NCBI RefSeq assembly: GCF_017876315.1
Contig: NZ_JAGINU010000002.1
Coordinates: 62,001-126,000 of the forward strand
Reading direction: 5' to 3'
From: Pseudonocardia parietis
GTDB taxonomy: Bacteria > Actinomycetota > Actinomycetes > Mycobacteriales > Pseudonocardiaceae
Length of the DNA stretch: 64,000 bases
Shown here piece by piece: positions 8,429 to 16,339 of this stretch. Position 1 is the first letter of the stretch, and the number at the start of each line of letters is the position of its first letter. Both the position numbers and the translations under genes were made by a program. Below the pieces are notes generated by a model that saw only the letters and a list, made by a program, of their open reading frames with translations, was not told where the DNA came from and made no database searches.

Positions 8429-9409
8429 GAGGTCGCGCGGATTGATCACGACTCGGTCGCGGCCAGGCATGGCGAACAAGGCGCGGGCACGAGACCTGCC
8501 GATCATGAAGTTGTCTACGCTTCGTGATCGTCTGGAGGCCGCGTGCCCGCCCTGCCATCATGGCTGACTGAACCACTCTGGGACCAGTTCGCCGCGCTGC
8601 TGCCCGCACGGGCTGAGTTCGATCCCACTCATCCGTGGGGCTGTCACCGCCGCCGGATCGCGGATCGGATCGTGTTCGACAGGCTCATCCAGGTGCTGCG
8701 GTTCGGCTGCTCCTACCAGGGCATCGCCGACAGCACCTGCTCGGCGACCACCATCCGCGATCGCCGCGACGAGTGGATCCGGCTCGGAATCTTCACCCAG
8801 CTACGCCGGATCGCCCTCGAGGCCTACGACCGCATCGTCGGCCTGCTGCTTCACGACATTGCCGTCGACGGCGCCATCACCAAGGCCCCCGGCGGCGGCG
8901 AGGTCGCCGGCCCGTCGCCGGTTGACCGGCGCAAACAGGGCATGAAGCGCTCGGTGCTCGTCGAGGGCTACGGCATCCCGCTGGGCCGAGTTCTGGCCGG
9001 GGCGCACCGCCACGACTCCCCGCTGCTGGGCCCCACCCTCGACCACCTCGATGCTCTCGGACCGCTGCCCGAGGAGATCACCGTGCACCTCGACGCCGGC
9101 TACGACTCGGGCAAAACCCGCGACAAGCTGGCCGAACGGGGCCTGCACGGCGAGATCGCGCACAAGGGCGAGAAGGCGCCGATCCAGGCCACCCACCGCT
9201 GGCACGTCGAGCGCACCAACGCCTGGCACAACGGCTTCAACCGGCTGCAGCGTTGCTACGAGCGCCGCGAGACCGTCGTCGACGCATTCTTCGACCTCGC
9301 CGACACGATCATCACACTCCGTAGCCTGATCCGGCAGGCCTGGACCACGCACCGCTGGGACACCCGGCCTACGCGACGCCCGTGATCACCAACCAATCCG
9401 CGCGACCTC
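8429..9409 (+). mobile_element. IS5-family insertion sequence in the XRE gene
   Basis: The 981-bp element has terminal inverted repeats GAGGTCGCGCGGATTG / CAATCCGCGCGACCTC and a 3-bp target duplication TAA at 8426-8428 and 9410-9412. It carries one transposase gene. A TNA-type duplication is typical of the IS427/IS1031 side of IS5. The intact duplication and in-frame repair show a simple insertion. No second copy was seen in the window. Confidence 0.93.
8543..9385 (+). CDS. IS5-family transposase (DDE_Tnp_1 type)
   Basis: This 280-residue transposase starts at a GTG with GGAGG upstream. It has the N-terminal DUF4096-like block (PSWLTEPLWDQFAALLP ... DRLIQVLRFGCSYQGIAD) and the DDE core: D in HDIAVDGAITKAP, D in VHLDAGYDSGKT and E in RWHVERTNAWHNGFNRL. 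All three acidic residues are present and the gene is intact, so the element may still be active. Confidence 0.93.
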   Translation: MPALPSWLTEPLWDQFAALLPARAEFDPTHPWGCHRRRIADRIVFDRLIQVLRFGCSYQGIADSTCSATTIRDRRDEWIRLGIFTQLRRIALEAYDRIVGLLLHDIAVDGAITKAPGGGEVAGPSPVDRRKQGMKRSVLVEGYGIPLGRVLAGAHRHDSPLLGPTLDHLDALGPLPEEITVHLDAGYDSGKTRDKLAERGLHGEIAHKGEKAPIQATHRWHVERTNAWHNGFNRLQRCYERRETVVDAFFDLADTIITLRSLIRQAWTTHRWDTRPTRRP

Positions 9410-10552
9410 TAAGACCCTCGATGTGAGCCTCGACCAGTTGGATGCGTTGCTCACGCCGAACCGGCAAGCTTCTACCATTGCCACTGAACCAGCCGACCCT
9501 GCGGAGGCCGACGACATGAACCGTCGTGACCTGCTGCGCTTGTTCAGCATGACCGGCGCGTTGCTCGCGCTGCCTGCTGGCGAGACAGTACTCGGCGACG
9601 TCGACCGGCTCGCCGCCACAGCTCACGCGGGCACGGTGGACACGGCGGGAGCAGCGGAGTTCGCCCAGCTCAACTCCCACCTGTGGCGCGTGTACGCACT
9701 GTCGCCGACCAAGGCCCAGGTGCTGCCGCTGGTCCGAGCCCAACTCGGTGTACTCAGCGACTCCTTGCGACGACCGCAGACACCGACCATCCGACAACGG
9801 CTCTGCGAGCTGACCGCCGACCTCTTCCAGTTGGCGGGGGAAATCTTCTTCGACGGCAACCGATACACCGACGCCGCTCACTGCTACACGCTTGCGGCAA
9901 CAGCGAGCAAGGAGGCCGTCGCTTCCGACCTGTGGGCCTGCGCGTTGACCAGGCATGCTTTCGTCGCCGTGTACGAGCGCCGATTCGCGGATGCCGCGCC
10001 GATGCTCGACGTGGCCGCCACCATCGCACGTCGAGGCGACCCCAGCCTGTCGACCCGACACTGGGTCGCCGTGGTGCAGGCCGAGACCTTCGCCGGCCTC
10101 GGCGACTTTGACTCCTGCCAACATGCCCTCGACACCGCTGCTGAGGTCCAGCGCCTACGGGGCCAGGTGCACAACGGCGGCTGGCTCCGGTTTGATGGCT
10201 CCCGCTTGGCTGAAGAACGCGGAACCTGCTACGTCACGCTGGGCCGCCACGACCTAGCTGAAGCGGCTCTGGTCGACGCCCTGCAGGGCACCTTGACCGC
10301 CCGCCGGAAAGCAGGCGTCCTGACCGACCTGGCGATGATCGGCGTGCACCGTCGCGACCCGGACCAGGTCGTCACCTACGCCGACACCGTCCTGACTACC
10401 GCCCGCCAGACCCGCTCGGGGGTCATCGCACAGAAGCTGCGGGTCCTTCAGCCACACCTTGCTTCCTTGCTCAACGACCAACAAATCCAGCGACTCGATG
10501 CCGAGATCACCAAACTCGTCGGCAACCGCGCCGCGTGATGGAGGACGACCGA

Positions 10553-10912
10553 ATGCACAACGACCGTGGCCGCGTGTTCCGCGAGGCGTGGATCGCCGGA
10601 GTCACCAAGCACTACCCCGGTGAGCCGAAGCCTGGCTACATCACCCCGTGGGACCAGACCCCCGACTGGGAACGCGACGCCGCGACCGCCGTGTACGACC
10701 AGGTCGTCGCCTTCATCAAGGCCACCGACGGCGCCACCACCAAACTGACCCCAGACCAGAAAGGCCGCTTTGTGGCGTTGTGCTGGATCGGCCAGATCTT
10801 CAAGCACTTCCCCGAGCCGAAGCCGTCGTACGTCGCGGACTGGAACGATTTGCCGGACTGGCAGAAGGCGACGGATATCGACATCTTCGAGCGCATCGAA
10901 CGCGATGCCTGA
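10553..10912 (+). CDS. Hypothetical protein with RyR-like repeats
   Basis: This 119-residue product shows two copies of a pattern resembling the RyR domain: KHYPGEPKPGYITPWDQTPDWERDAATAVYDQV and KHFPEPKPSYVADWNDLPDWQKATDIDIFERI (each described here only by its P..Y..PW..LPDW core). I chose the ATG at 10553 because GGAGG lies 8 nt upstream; an earlier GTG at 10535 overlaps the XRE stop. The stop overlaps the start of the Nudix gene, so the two are coupled. Small proteins of this kind often sit between XRE regulators and Nudix genes in actinobacteria. Function is unknown. Confidence 0.7.
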   Translation: MHNDRGRVFREAWIAGVTKHYPGEPKPGYITPWDQTPDWERDAATAVYDQVVAFIKATDGATTKLTPDQKGRFVALCWIGQIFKHFPEPKPSYVADWNDLPDWQKATDIDIFERIERDA

Positions 10913-11419
10913 CCAGGCGACGATCGACGCTGCGGCCGTCGATGCTCGCCTTGCCGAGACCGAGTACGACGACGCTCAGGCGTGGCTACACGCACGTTCG
11001 ACCGCGTTGGAGCCGCTCGCAGCCGAGGTCTGGGTCACCGACCCGGAGCACCGCCACGTGCTGCTCGTGCGGCACCGGGTGCGAGGCTGGGTACCGCCTG
11101 GCGGAACCGTCGAGCCAGGCGAGACGCCTCGAGCCGCAGCAGCCCGTGAACTCTTGGAGGAGACCGGCCTGCTGGGCGAGCTGCTGTCAGTGCCGGCGGC
11201 CGTCGCTGTCCGCTCTTTCCGCGCCGACTGGACGCCAACGCTGAGCCTGTCCTACGGAGCCGTCATCAACCGCGACGCGCCACTCGGCGGGGAGAAGGGA
11301 CAGCCGCCGAAGTGGGTCGACTTGACGAATCGTGGGAGAGCGTGTTCCCCGAGGATCGCGACCGAATCCGCGCGTATGTGCGCAGGCTCGCGGCAGAGCA
11401 CGCGGTCGAGGCGCGCTGA
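10905..11419 (+). pseudogene. Nudix hydrolase with a 3' frameshift
   Basis: The ATG at 10905 begins a protein with a complete Nudix box (GGTVEPGETPRAAAARELLEETG), so it is a nucleoside-diphosphate-linked pyrophosphohydrolase. Near 11312-11325 the frame shifts. The expected ending (LDESWESVFPEDRDRIRAYV, then RRLAAEHAVEAR) is found in another frame ending at 11417-11419, whereas the original frame runs on through unrelated sequence to 11726. A one-base indel or a sequencing error would explain it. The catalytic box is intact. Confidence 0.75.
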
Positions 11420-11624
11420 TCCTGTCGGGCGGGGCTTTAGTTGGTGGCGGCCCCTGCGGACAAGCACAGATCGTCCCAAGCACCATCCCGCTCTGGCGTT
11501 TTCATGGGCGGTCTGGGTCGCACGTCCGGACGTGAACGTCCGCCGTTTCGTCGTTGACATGGCCGCTGATCAGGTCCGATCAACGCCGGGTAGCGTGGGT
11601 GCGCTAGCGAATCTGGGAGTGATT

Positions 11625-11726
11625 ATGGCGATACGACGAGATGCTCTCGCAGCACGGCGCGAGGCTCTCGGCTTCACCCAGGAAACCCTCGCCCAGGAGC
11701 TTGGGGTGGAGCTCTCGACAACCTGA
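11625..11726 (+). pseudogene. XRE-family regulator, N-terminal remnant
   Basis: The 33-residue frame MAIRRDALAARREALGFTQE... GVELSTT closely resembles the N-terminus of the XRE regulator at 8271 (FAARREQMGYTQESFGAAVGVEFST) and stops after the first HTH helices. It is a remnant of a second regulator of the same family. Nothing downstream continues the fold. Confidence 0.7.
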
Positions 11727-11843
11727 CCTCGCCTGCGAGTGGGCCGCTCACCTGGAAGGGAGGGACGACCGACGAACGTTCAGCGGGGTCGCCGACGGTG
11801 CTCATCACGGGCTGCTTCCTGTCGTGCCCGTGACCCTACTTGG

Positions 11844-12251
11844 TCAGGGCGCGCAGGCGGTGGTGAGCGCGGCGGCCTGATCGGCCCTGGTCTGCAGCCA
11901 GGCGGCTGGAGCACTGGTGAGGGTGTCCAGGGTGGCCGTCTGCAGGGTGGCGGCCAGGTCGGTGATGGCGCGGCCGATGTCGGTGTCGCTGGTGGTCGCG
12001 GCCAGGTCGGTGAGCTCGGTGGCGGTGGTGTGCGCCTGGTCCAGTGCGGCCTGCGGTGCGCTGAGGTCGGGCGGGTTGGCGACCAGTGCCAGCGCGTCGC
12101 TACACACCTCGGCGGCGGCGACCGCGCCGGTCACGGTGTCCGCGGCCGAACCGGCGGTGTCGCCGGCCTGCTGGACAGCGCCGCAGCCGCTGATCGCCGC
12201 CACGACGCCCACGCCGAGCAGCACAGAGGTCCATCGAGTCGAGATGCGCAT
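11844..12251 (-). CDS. Small secreted lipoprotein
   Basis: The 135-residue product starts at ATG 12251 with AAGGAA upstream. It has a signal peptide (MRISTRWTSVLLGVGVVAAI) and lipobox ISGC, so Cys is about residue 23 of the precursor and the mature protein is anchored outside the membrane. The rest is Ala/Thr/Asp-rich and helical (VQQAGDTAGSAADTVTGAV; LDQAHTTATELTDLAATTSD) with a Cys near each end. I do not recognise a specific family. It lies downstream of terC on the same strand but behind two strong hairpins, so it is probably transcribed separately. Confidence 0.75.
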   Translation of the reverse strand: MRISTRWTSVLLGVGVVAAISGCGAVQQAGDTAGSAADTVTGAVAAAEVCSDALALVANPPDLSAPQAALDQAHTTATELTDLAATTSDTDIGRAITDLAATLQTATLDTLTSAPAAWLQTRADQAAALTTACAP

Positions 12252-12290
12252 GAGCGGGTTCCTTTCCGGATGGGCTGGGTCTGTGGGGTG

Positions 12291-12367
12291 GTGCCGCCCA
12301 CCGCTGGTGGGGGGAGTGAGCGGTGGGCGGCACCGGGGCGGTCGACGCGCGTCAGTCGCGCGTCGAC
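12291..12367 (-). terminator. Two hairpins ending the terC transcript
   Basis: The first hairpin overlaps the terC stop: GTCGACGCGCG (12341-12351), loop TCAGT, CGCGCGTCGAC (12357-12367). The second has a 15-bp stem, 12291-12305 with 12319-12333 (GTGCCGCCCACCGCT and complement), loop 13 nt. Both are GC-only stems without a U-tract, as is common for actinobacterial terminators. Confidence 0.7.
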
Positions 12368-13401
12368 AGGCCAGTGGGCGAGGACGGGGCCGTCTCGGCT
12401 GCGGCCGCCCCGGTTTGGGCTGGCTCGGTCGTGACCGTGTCGGGCTCCGCACCGGCCAGCGAATCGGCAGAGGCAGCCGCTGGGGTGGCCGGGGTGGTGC
12501 GGGTGCGGATCCAGCTGGCCGTGACGGCGACGGCGAGCAGGAGGGCGACCACGGCCAGCGAGAACCAGGTGGGGATCTTGTAGAGGTCGAGCAGCAGCAT
12601 CTTGATGCCGACCCACACCAGCACCAGGGCGAGGCCTAGCTTGAGGTAGATGAAGCGGTGCATCAGGTCGGCGAGCAGGAAGTACATGGCGCGCAGGCCC
12701 AGGATGGCGAAGGCGTTGGAGGTGAACACCAGGAACGGCTGCTGGGTGATGGCGAAGATCGCCGGGATGGAGTCGACGGCGAAGACGATGTCGGTGACCT
12801 CGACCAGCACCAGCACCGCCAACAGAGGGGTGGCCACCCAGCGCCCGGCCTGGCGCACCAGGAACTTCTGCCCGTGGTACTCCTCGGTGGTGGGGATGAC
12901 CTTGCGGAACAGGCGCAGCACGACGCTGCGGTCGGGGTCGATGGTCTCGTTGCGGTGCACGGCCATCCGGACACCGGTGGCGACCAGGAAGGCGCCGAAC
13001 ACGTACAGGATCCAGGCGAAGGACGCGATGAGCACCGAGCCCGCGGCGATGAACACCGCCCGGAACACCAGTGCGCCGAGCACGCCGTAGAACAGCACGC
13101 GGTGCTGGTACTCGCGGGGAACGGCGAAGTAGCCGAAGATGATCGCGAAGACGAACACGTTGTCCACCGCGAGGGACTTCTCGATCACGTAGCCCGCGAA
13201 GTACTGGGCGGCGAACTCGCTGCCCCACGCCCACCACACGATCGCGCCGAACCCGAGGCCGAGCGCGACCCACACCGCCGACCAGGCGGCGGCCTCGCGG
13301 ACCCCGACCACGTGTGCGCGGCGGTGGGCGAACAGGTCGATCGCGAGCATCACCAGGATCACGCCGAGCACCGCGGCCCACGCCCACAACGGAACAACCA
13401 C
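12352..13401 (-). CDS. terC: TerC-family integral membrane protein (metal exporter)
   Basis: This 349-residue TerC protein probably exports Mn2+ from the cytoplasm. It starts at a GTG 8 nt after GGAGGT and has about eight membrane segments, with the family's paired acidic motifs: VIEKSLAVDNVFVFAIIFGY and VLVEVTDIVFAVDSIPAIFAI. YHGQKFLVRQAGRW is the usual cytoplasmic loop. The C-terminal 50 residues are an Ala/Thr-rich tail. It is paralogous to the TerC at 15146-16204. A yybP-ykoY-like Mn2+ riboswitch precedes it, which supports manganese as substrate. Confidence 0.9.
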   Translation of the reverse strand: MVVPLWAWAAVLGVILVMLAIDLFAHRRAHVVGVREAAAWSAVWVALGLGFGAIVWWAWGSEFAAQYFAGYVIEKSLAVDNVFVFAIIFGYFAVPREYQHRVLFYGVLGALVFRAVFIAAGSVLIASFAWILYVFGAFLVATGVRMAVHRNETIDPDRSVVLRLFRKVIPTTEEYHGQKFLVRQAGRWVATPLLAVLVLVEVTDIVFAVDSIPAIFAITQQPFLVFTSNAFAILGLRAMYFLLADLMHRFIYLKLGLALVLVWVGIKMLLLDLYKIPTWFSLAVVALLLAVAVTASWIRTRTTPATPAAASADSLAGAEPDTVTTEPAQTGAAAAETAPSSPTGLSTRD

Positions 13402-13409
13402 AGTCAAGC

Positions 13410-13440
13410 ACCTCCGGTCACGTCGAGTGAAACCGGAGGT
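13410..13440 (-). promoter_or_regulatory. Anti-Shine-Dalgarno hairpin of terC
   Basis: A perfect 9-bp inverted repeat (ACCTCCGGT / ACCGGAGGT; 13432-13440 with 13410-13418) hides the GGAGGT ribosome binding site of the terC gene. Its upstream arm is also the 3' strand of riboswitch stem P1, so P1 and this hairpin exclude each other. Mn2+ binding would favour P1 and free the RBS. Confidence 0.65.
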
Positions 13441-13545
13441 CTCCCCAACCGCCAGAGCACGTGCGCTGGGTCCGGTGGCGCCGGGACCGGGCAGCCATCG
13501 AACTGCCGTAATGACGATCCCGGACGTGGTGGGTACTCCCCTCCG
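13434..13545 (-). ncRNA. yybP-ykoY-like Mn2+ riboswitch upstream of terC
   Basis: Read on the minus strand, the leader has P1 CGGAGG / CCTCCG, the hallmark GGGGAGTA directly after the 5' strand, GTCATTACGG in the middle and GGGAGACC before the 3' strand. This order matches the yybP-ykoY aptamer (GGGGAGUA ... GUCAnnnCG ... AGACC), a Mn2+ sensor often found before TerC/Alx genes. The leader of the second terC has the same blocks. Confidence 0.72.
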
Positions 13546-13555
13546 CACCACCAGA

Positions 13556-13611
13556 ATGACGAAATACGGTTCGCCTGTCAAGGCTTGACTGGCGAACCGT
13601 ACTTCGTCAAT
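13556..13611. promoter_or_regulatory. Large inverted repeat, operator candidate
   Basis: Two arms of about 20 bp (13556-13575 and 13591-13611) form an almost perfect inverted repeat; each carries ATGACGAA-N4-GGTTCGCC or its variant with one mismatch, separated by 15 bp. It sits between terC and the divergent gene at 13671. A related site occurs at 14753-14772, after a winged-helix regulator gene. Each arm contains the smaller dyad CGAA-N6-TTCG, as expected for a dimeric regulator. Confidence 0.55.
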
Positions 13612-13670
13612 CTGGAAATGAGGCCAGCGCGCGGCCTCCTCGATCCGTGCCGTGGAAAGCAGGTCCGCTG

Positions 13671-14168
13671 ATGCCCGCCCAGTGCACAACCCTCGTCTGC
13701 GTCGTCGACGCCACCGATCCCGCGCCGGCCGCCGAGCTGCCCGCGGCGGTCGAACTGATCGCCGACCACGGCCACCTCGTGCTCGCCGTGCTGCACCCGC
13801 CGCCGGGGCTCACGCTCAACGCGCGGCTGATCGCCTGGCAGCAGGTCCGCCGGGAGCAGGTCACCGCCGCGGCGCTCGCTCCCGCGCTGTCACGGCTCCC
13901 GTCATCCGGGCTGGCCGAGCGGGGCGTGCGGATCCACACCACCGCGTGGCATCACCGTCGCGGGCCGGGCGGCCGGCATCGGCGCGTGGCCGCCGCCCTG
14001 CTGCGACTGTGCCGAGTGCACGACGCCGACGTGCTCGTGTTGCCCGCCCATCCTCGCGCCGAGCTCCTCACGCCTGCGACCTGCCAGTACCTGCTCGGCC
14101 TCACTCAACCTCGGCTGCGGATCCGCCGCGCAGACGAGCACACCCTGCCCGACGCGATGCTGGTCTGA
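13671..14168 (+). CDS. Hypothetical protein, universal-stress-protein-like
   Basis: The 165-residue product starts at ATG 13671. The N-terminus (TTLVCVVDATDPAPAAELPA... HGHLVLAVLHPPPG) has the beta-alpha-beta pattern of the USP/Rossmann-like fold, and the C-terminal half (LLRLCRVHDADVLVLPAHPR) has another core strand. A clear G-2x-G-9x-G nucleotide loop is missing, so ATP binding is doubtful. It is transcribed divergently from terC across the inverted repeat at 13556-13611 and lies 76 bp upstream of a winged-helix regulator. Assignment is by fold pattern only. Confidence 0.55.
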   Translation: MPAQCTTLVCVVDATDPAPAAELPAAVELIADHGHLVLAVLHPPPGLTLNARLIAWQQVRREQVTAAALAPALSRLPSSGLAERGVRIHTTAWHHRRGPGGRHRRVAAALLRLCRVHDADVLVLPAHPRAELLTPATCQYLLGLTQPRLRIRRADEHTLPDAMLV

Positions 14169-14244
14169 TCACACCCGGTCGAGCAGCTCCCCGCCGATCC
14201 GGACCCCGCGCCGACAGCGGCATCGAGAGTGGAAGGAATGCCTT

Positions 14245-14736
14245 ATGGTCGGCCCCATGCGGCCTGCCGAACCCCCACCCGACCACGCCCTCCCCACCCC
14301 AGCGGGCTCGGATCCCACCGACTCCGGCACGGTGGATTCTGGCGTGGTGGATGCTGGTGCGGAACCGGCCGACGCCGCCGCGTCGCAGACGCCAGGGTCG
14401 TGGATGTTCCTGCGCAACCACGCCCACGTGCTGCTCTGCCTGGCCGCCGACCCGCACCAGACCCTGCCCGTCATCGCCCAGAAGGTCGGCATCACCACCC
14501 GCGCCGTCCAGCTCATCCTCACCGACCTCATCCAGGGCGGCTACATCGAGCGCACCAAAGTCGGCCGCCGCAACCACTACCGCATCAACCCCGACGGCCA
14601 TCTGCGCCACCCGCTGGAAGCCCACCACCGCATCGCCGACCTCATCACCGCCGTCGGTCCCGCCACCCCTGACGATGCTCGTGATGCTTCGGCTGACGGC
14701 GCCTCGACTCCTCCGCGTCGTCGCCGCACCGGATAA
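14245..14736 (+). CDS. Winged-helix transcriptional regulator (MarR/ArsR-like), paralog 1
   Basis: The 163-residue protein has a 50-residue acidic/proline-rich N-terminal extension, then a winged helix: WMFLRNHAHVLLCLAADPHQ, recognition helix VGITTRAVQLILTDLIQGGY and wing IERTKVGRRNHYRINPDG. GGAAGGA precedes the ATG. The domain is close to the regulator at 22151-22450 (WTFLTNHAHVLLCVVRDPQV; VGITERAAQRIVADLVEAGY), so they are paralogs. The ACGAAC-N4-GTTCGT site lies just after the gene and the large inverted repeat lies upstream of its neighbour, so these may be its operators. Confidence 0.8.
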   Translation: MVGPMRPAEPPPDHALPTPAGSDPTDSGTVDSGVVDAGAEPADAAASQTPGSWMFLRNHAHVLLCLAADPHQTLPVIAQKVGITTRAVQLILTDLIQGGYIERTKVGRRNHYRINPDGHLRHPLEAHHRIADLITAVGPATPDDARDASADGASTPPRRRRTG

Positions 14737-14752
14737 CTCGCCACCCTTGGTA

Positions 14753-14772
14753 AACGAACCACAGTTCGTCAT
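14753..14772. promoter_or_regulatory. Operator-like dyad
   Basis: ACGAAC-CACA-GTTCGT is a perfect 6-bp dyad within a 20-bp stretch resembling the two arms at 13556-13611 (shared ATGACGAA...GGTTCG on the minus strand). The surrounding gap 14737-15145 holds no gene I can support. Confidence 0.45.
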
Positions 14773-15145
14773 TCTCGACGTTGAGGGGGAGTACCTCAAC
14801 GACCAAGCCCCGCGTCGTCAACACGATCTGGCCGACCCGGATCCGGCGCAGGCACCCGCCGCCCCACCGCGCGGGTCCAGGAAACCTCACGCCACCGACG
14901 CCAGCACCACCAAGCACGCCCTGGCAAGGGCTACGTGGCGTGGCCGGGCGGTGTGCGGACAGGACCTCGCGACGACCAGCGCCCCTCTCGCTTCGCACCC
15001 CACACTGACACGCCACCCGGGACGGCGTGTGTTCATCGTGGCGGGCGGGGCGGCACCAACGCTGCGCAGGTGATGACCAACGCCAGCAGAATGAGTGCCG
15101 TGACAGCGATGTCGATGAGGAATCCGGTGAGCATGGTGAACATGG

Positions 15146-16204
15146 TCAGTCCTTCTCAATCACGTGCTGCTCGGCCTCAATCACGTGCTGCTCGGCTCGG
15201 CGGCGGGTGCGCAGGCTCGCCGCGATGACGACGGCGAGGATGGCCACGATGACAGCGAGGGAGACCGGCGTGGGGATCTGCGGGGTGGCCGGCCAGATTC
15301 CGTGGGCCCAGTGCAACACCAGTTTCAGACCGATGAACGCGAGAATGACCGCCAGGCCGTGGTTGAGATAGACGAGCTTGGCCAGCGTGGTGTGGAGCAC
15401 GAAGTAGAGCGCGCGCAGGCCGAGCAGCGCGAAGGCGTTGGTGGCGAATACCAGGTAGGGGTCCGCGGTGATGCCGTAGACCGCGGGGACCGAGTCCACG
15501 GCGAACACCACGTCGGTCACGAACACCGCGGCGACCACCACCGCAAGCGGCGTGAGCGCGCGTCGTCCGTGCTCCCGTACGGTCAGCCGGGTGCCTCGGT
15601 AGTCGTCGGTGACGGGCATGAACCTGCGGAGCAGTCGCACGATACGCATCTGGGATACGTCGCGGCCCGCGAAGGCCGAACCGGTGTGCACCTCGTGCAG
15701 GATCTTGCCCGCGGACACGAGCAGGATCAGGCCGAAGAGGAGGAACGCCCAGGTGCCTGCCTGCAGCAGCGCCGCGCCCGCCGCGATGAAGATGCCCCGC
15801 AGGACCAGGGCACCGGCGATGCCGTACAGCAGCACCCGTTGCTGAATGGGGGACGGGACCGCGAACCCGGCCAGGATCAGCATGAACACGAACAGGTTGT
15901 CCACCGACAGTGACTTCTCCACCACGAAGCCGGTGATGAACTCCAGTGCCGGCCCGCTGTCGAACACCGCCCACAGCCAGATCCCGAACAGGACGGGCAG
16001 CGTGAGATAGAACACCGACCAGCCAATCGCTTCCCGTATCGACACCTCGTGGGGACGGCGGGTGACGGCGAAATCGGTGACGAGGAGGCCGAGTATTACG
16101 GCGATGCTGGCGACCCACAACCAGGGCGACCCGATCGACGAGGACCCCGCCGAGTCGGCGGGCGCGGCCACGGACAGAGACGACACCACGGGATGAAAGG
16201 GCAC
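15146..16204 (-). CDS. terC: TerC-family integral membrane protein (metal exporter), second copy
   Basis: This 352-residue TerC starts at a GTG preceded by GGAGG. It has the same membrane layout and motifs as the copy at 12352: FVVEKSLSVDNLFVFMLILAGF and VTDVVFAVDSVPAVYGITA. Differences through the loops show two old paralogs rather than a recent duplication. It is predicted to export Mn2+ under its own riboswitch. The C-terminus ends in a short direct duplication (two EAEQHVIEK units, 15149-15190). Confidence 0.9.
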   Translation of the reverse strand: MPFHPVVSSLSVAAPADSAGSSSIGSPWLWVASIAVILGLLVTDFAVTRRPHEVSIREAIGWSVFYLTLPVLFGIWLWAVFDSGPALEFITGFVVEKSLSVDNLFVFMLILAGFAVPSPIQQRVLLYGIAGALVLRGIFIAAGAALLQAGTWAFLLFGLILLVSAGKILHEVHTGSAFAGRDVSQMRIVRLLRRFMPVTDDYRGTRLTVREHGRRALTPLAVVVAAVFVTDVVFAVDSVPAVYGITADPYLVFATNAFALLGLRALYFVLHTTLAKLVYLNHGLAVILAFIGLKLVLHWAHGIWPATPQIPTPVSLAVIVAILAVVIAASLRTRRRAEQHVIEAEQHVIEKD

Positions 16205-16206
16205 GA

Positions 16207-16238
16207 AGACCTCCGCGCACGGACGACGTTCGAGGTCT
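16207..16238 (-). promoter_or_regulatory. Anti-Shine-Dalgarno hairpin of second terC
   Basis: AGACCTC (16232-16238) pairs with GAGGTCT (16207-16213), covering the GGAGG ribosome binding site. As at the first terC, the upstream arm doubles as the 3' part of riboswitch P1, so the same translational on-switch is predicted. Confidence 0.55.
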
Positions 16239-16325
16239 CCTTCACCCTGGTGAGGGCGGTCGCCCGGGGACACCATGGGGTGTCCGTATTGACCAGGCAG
16301 ACACTTAGGGAAGTACTCCCCTCTG
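16232..16325 (-). ncRNA. yybP-ykoY-like Mn2+ riboswitch upstream of second terC
   Basis: The minus-strand leader has GAGG / CCTC as P1, GGGGAGTA next to the 5' strand, GTCAATACGG in the middle and GGAGACC before the 3' strand, the same conserved blocks as the leader at 13434-13545. Only 11 bp separate its 5' end from the target duplication of the inserted IS at 16340, so the original promoter is probably detached or barely retained. Confidence 0.68.
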
Positions 16326-16339
16326 CACGCAGTGTCACT

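Larger units (their letters stand above)
8271..10538 (+). pseudogene. XRE-family regulator with TPR-like C-terminus, split by an IS5-family element
   Basis: The N-terminal part (8271-8428) encodes an XRE helix-turn-helix (MSDRRDAFAARREQMGYTQE, then GVEFSTVGRWERG). The remainder (9413-10538) encodes LDQLDALLTPNRQ, a linker with DLLRLFSMTGALLALPAGE, and a long helical TPR-like region. Removing 8429-9409 and one copy of the TAA duplication joins LAK to TLDVSLDQLDALL in frame, giving one 427-residue protein. This architecture is common among actinobacterial regulators beside FxLD lanthipeptide genes. The C-terminal part could still be translated from the GTG at 9423 or ATG at 9515, but it lacks the DNA-binding domain. 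Confidence 0.9.

Noticed and set aside
13652..15073. 473-codon plus-strand frame through the region after terC
   Set aside because: Arg/Pro-rich composition and overlap with the USP-like and winged-helix genes in another frame show it is a shadow.
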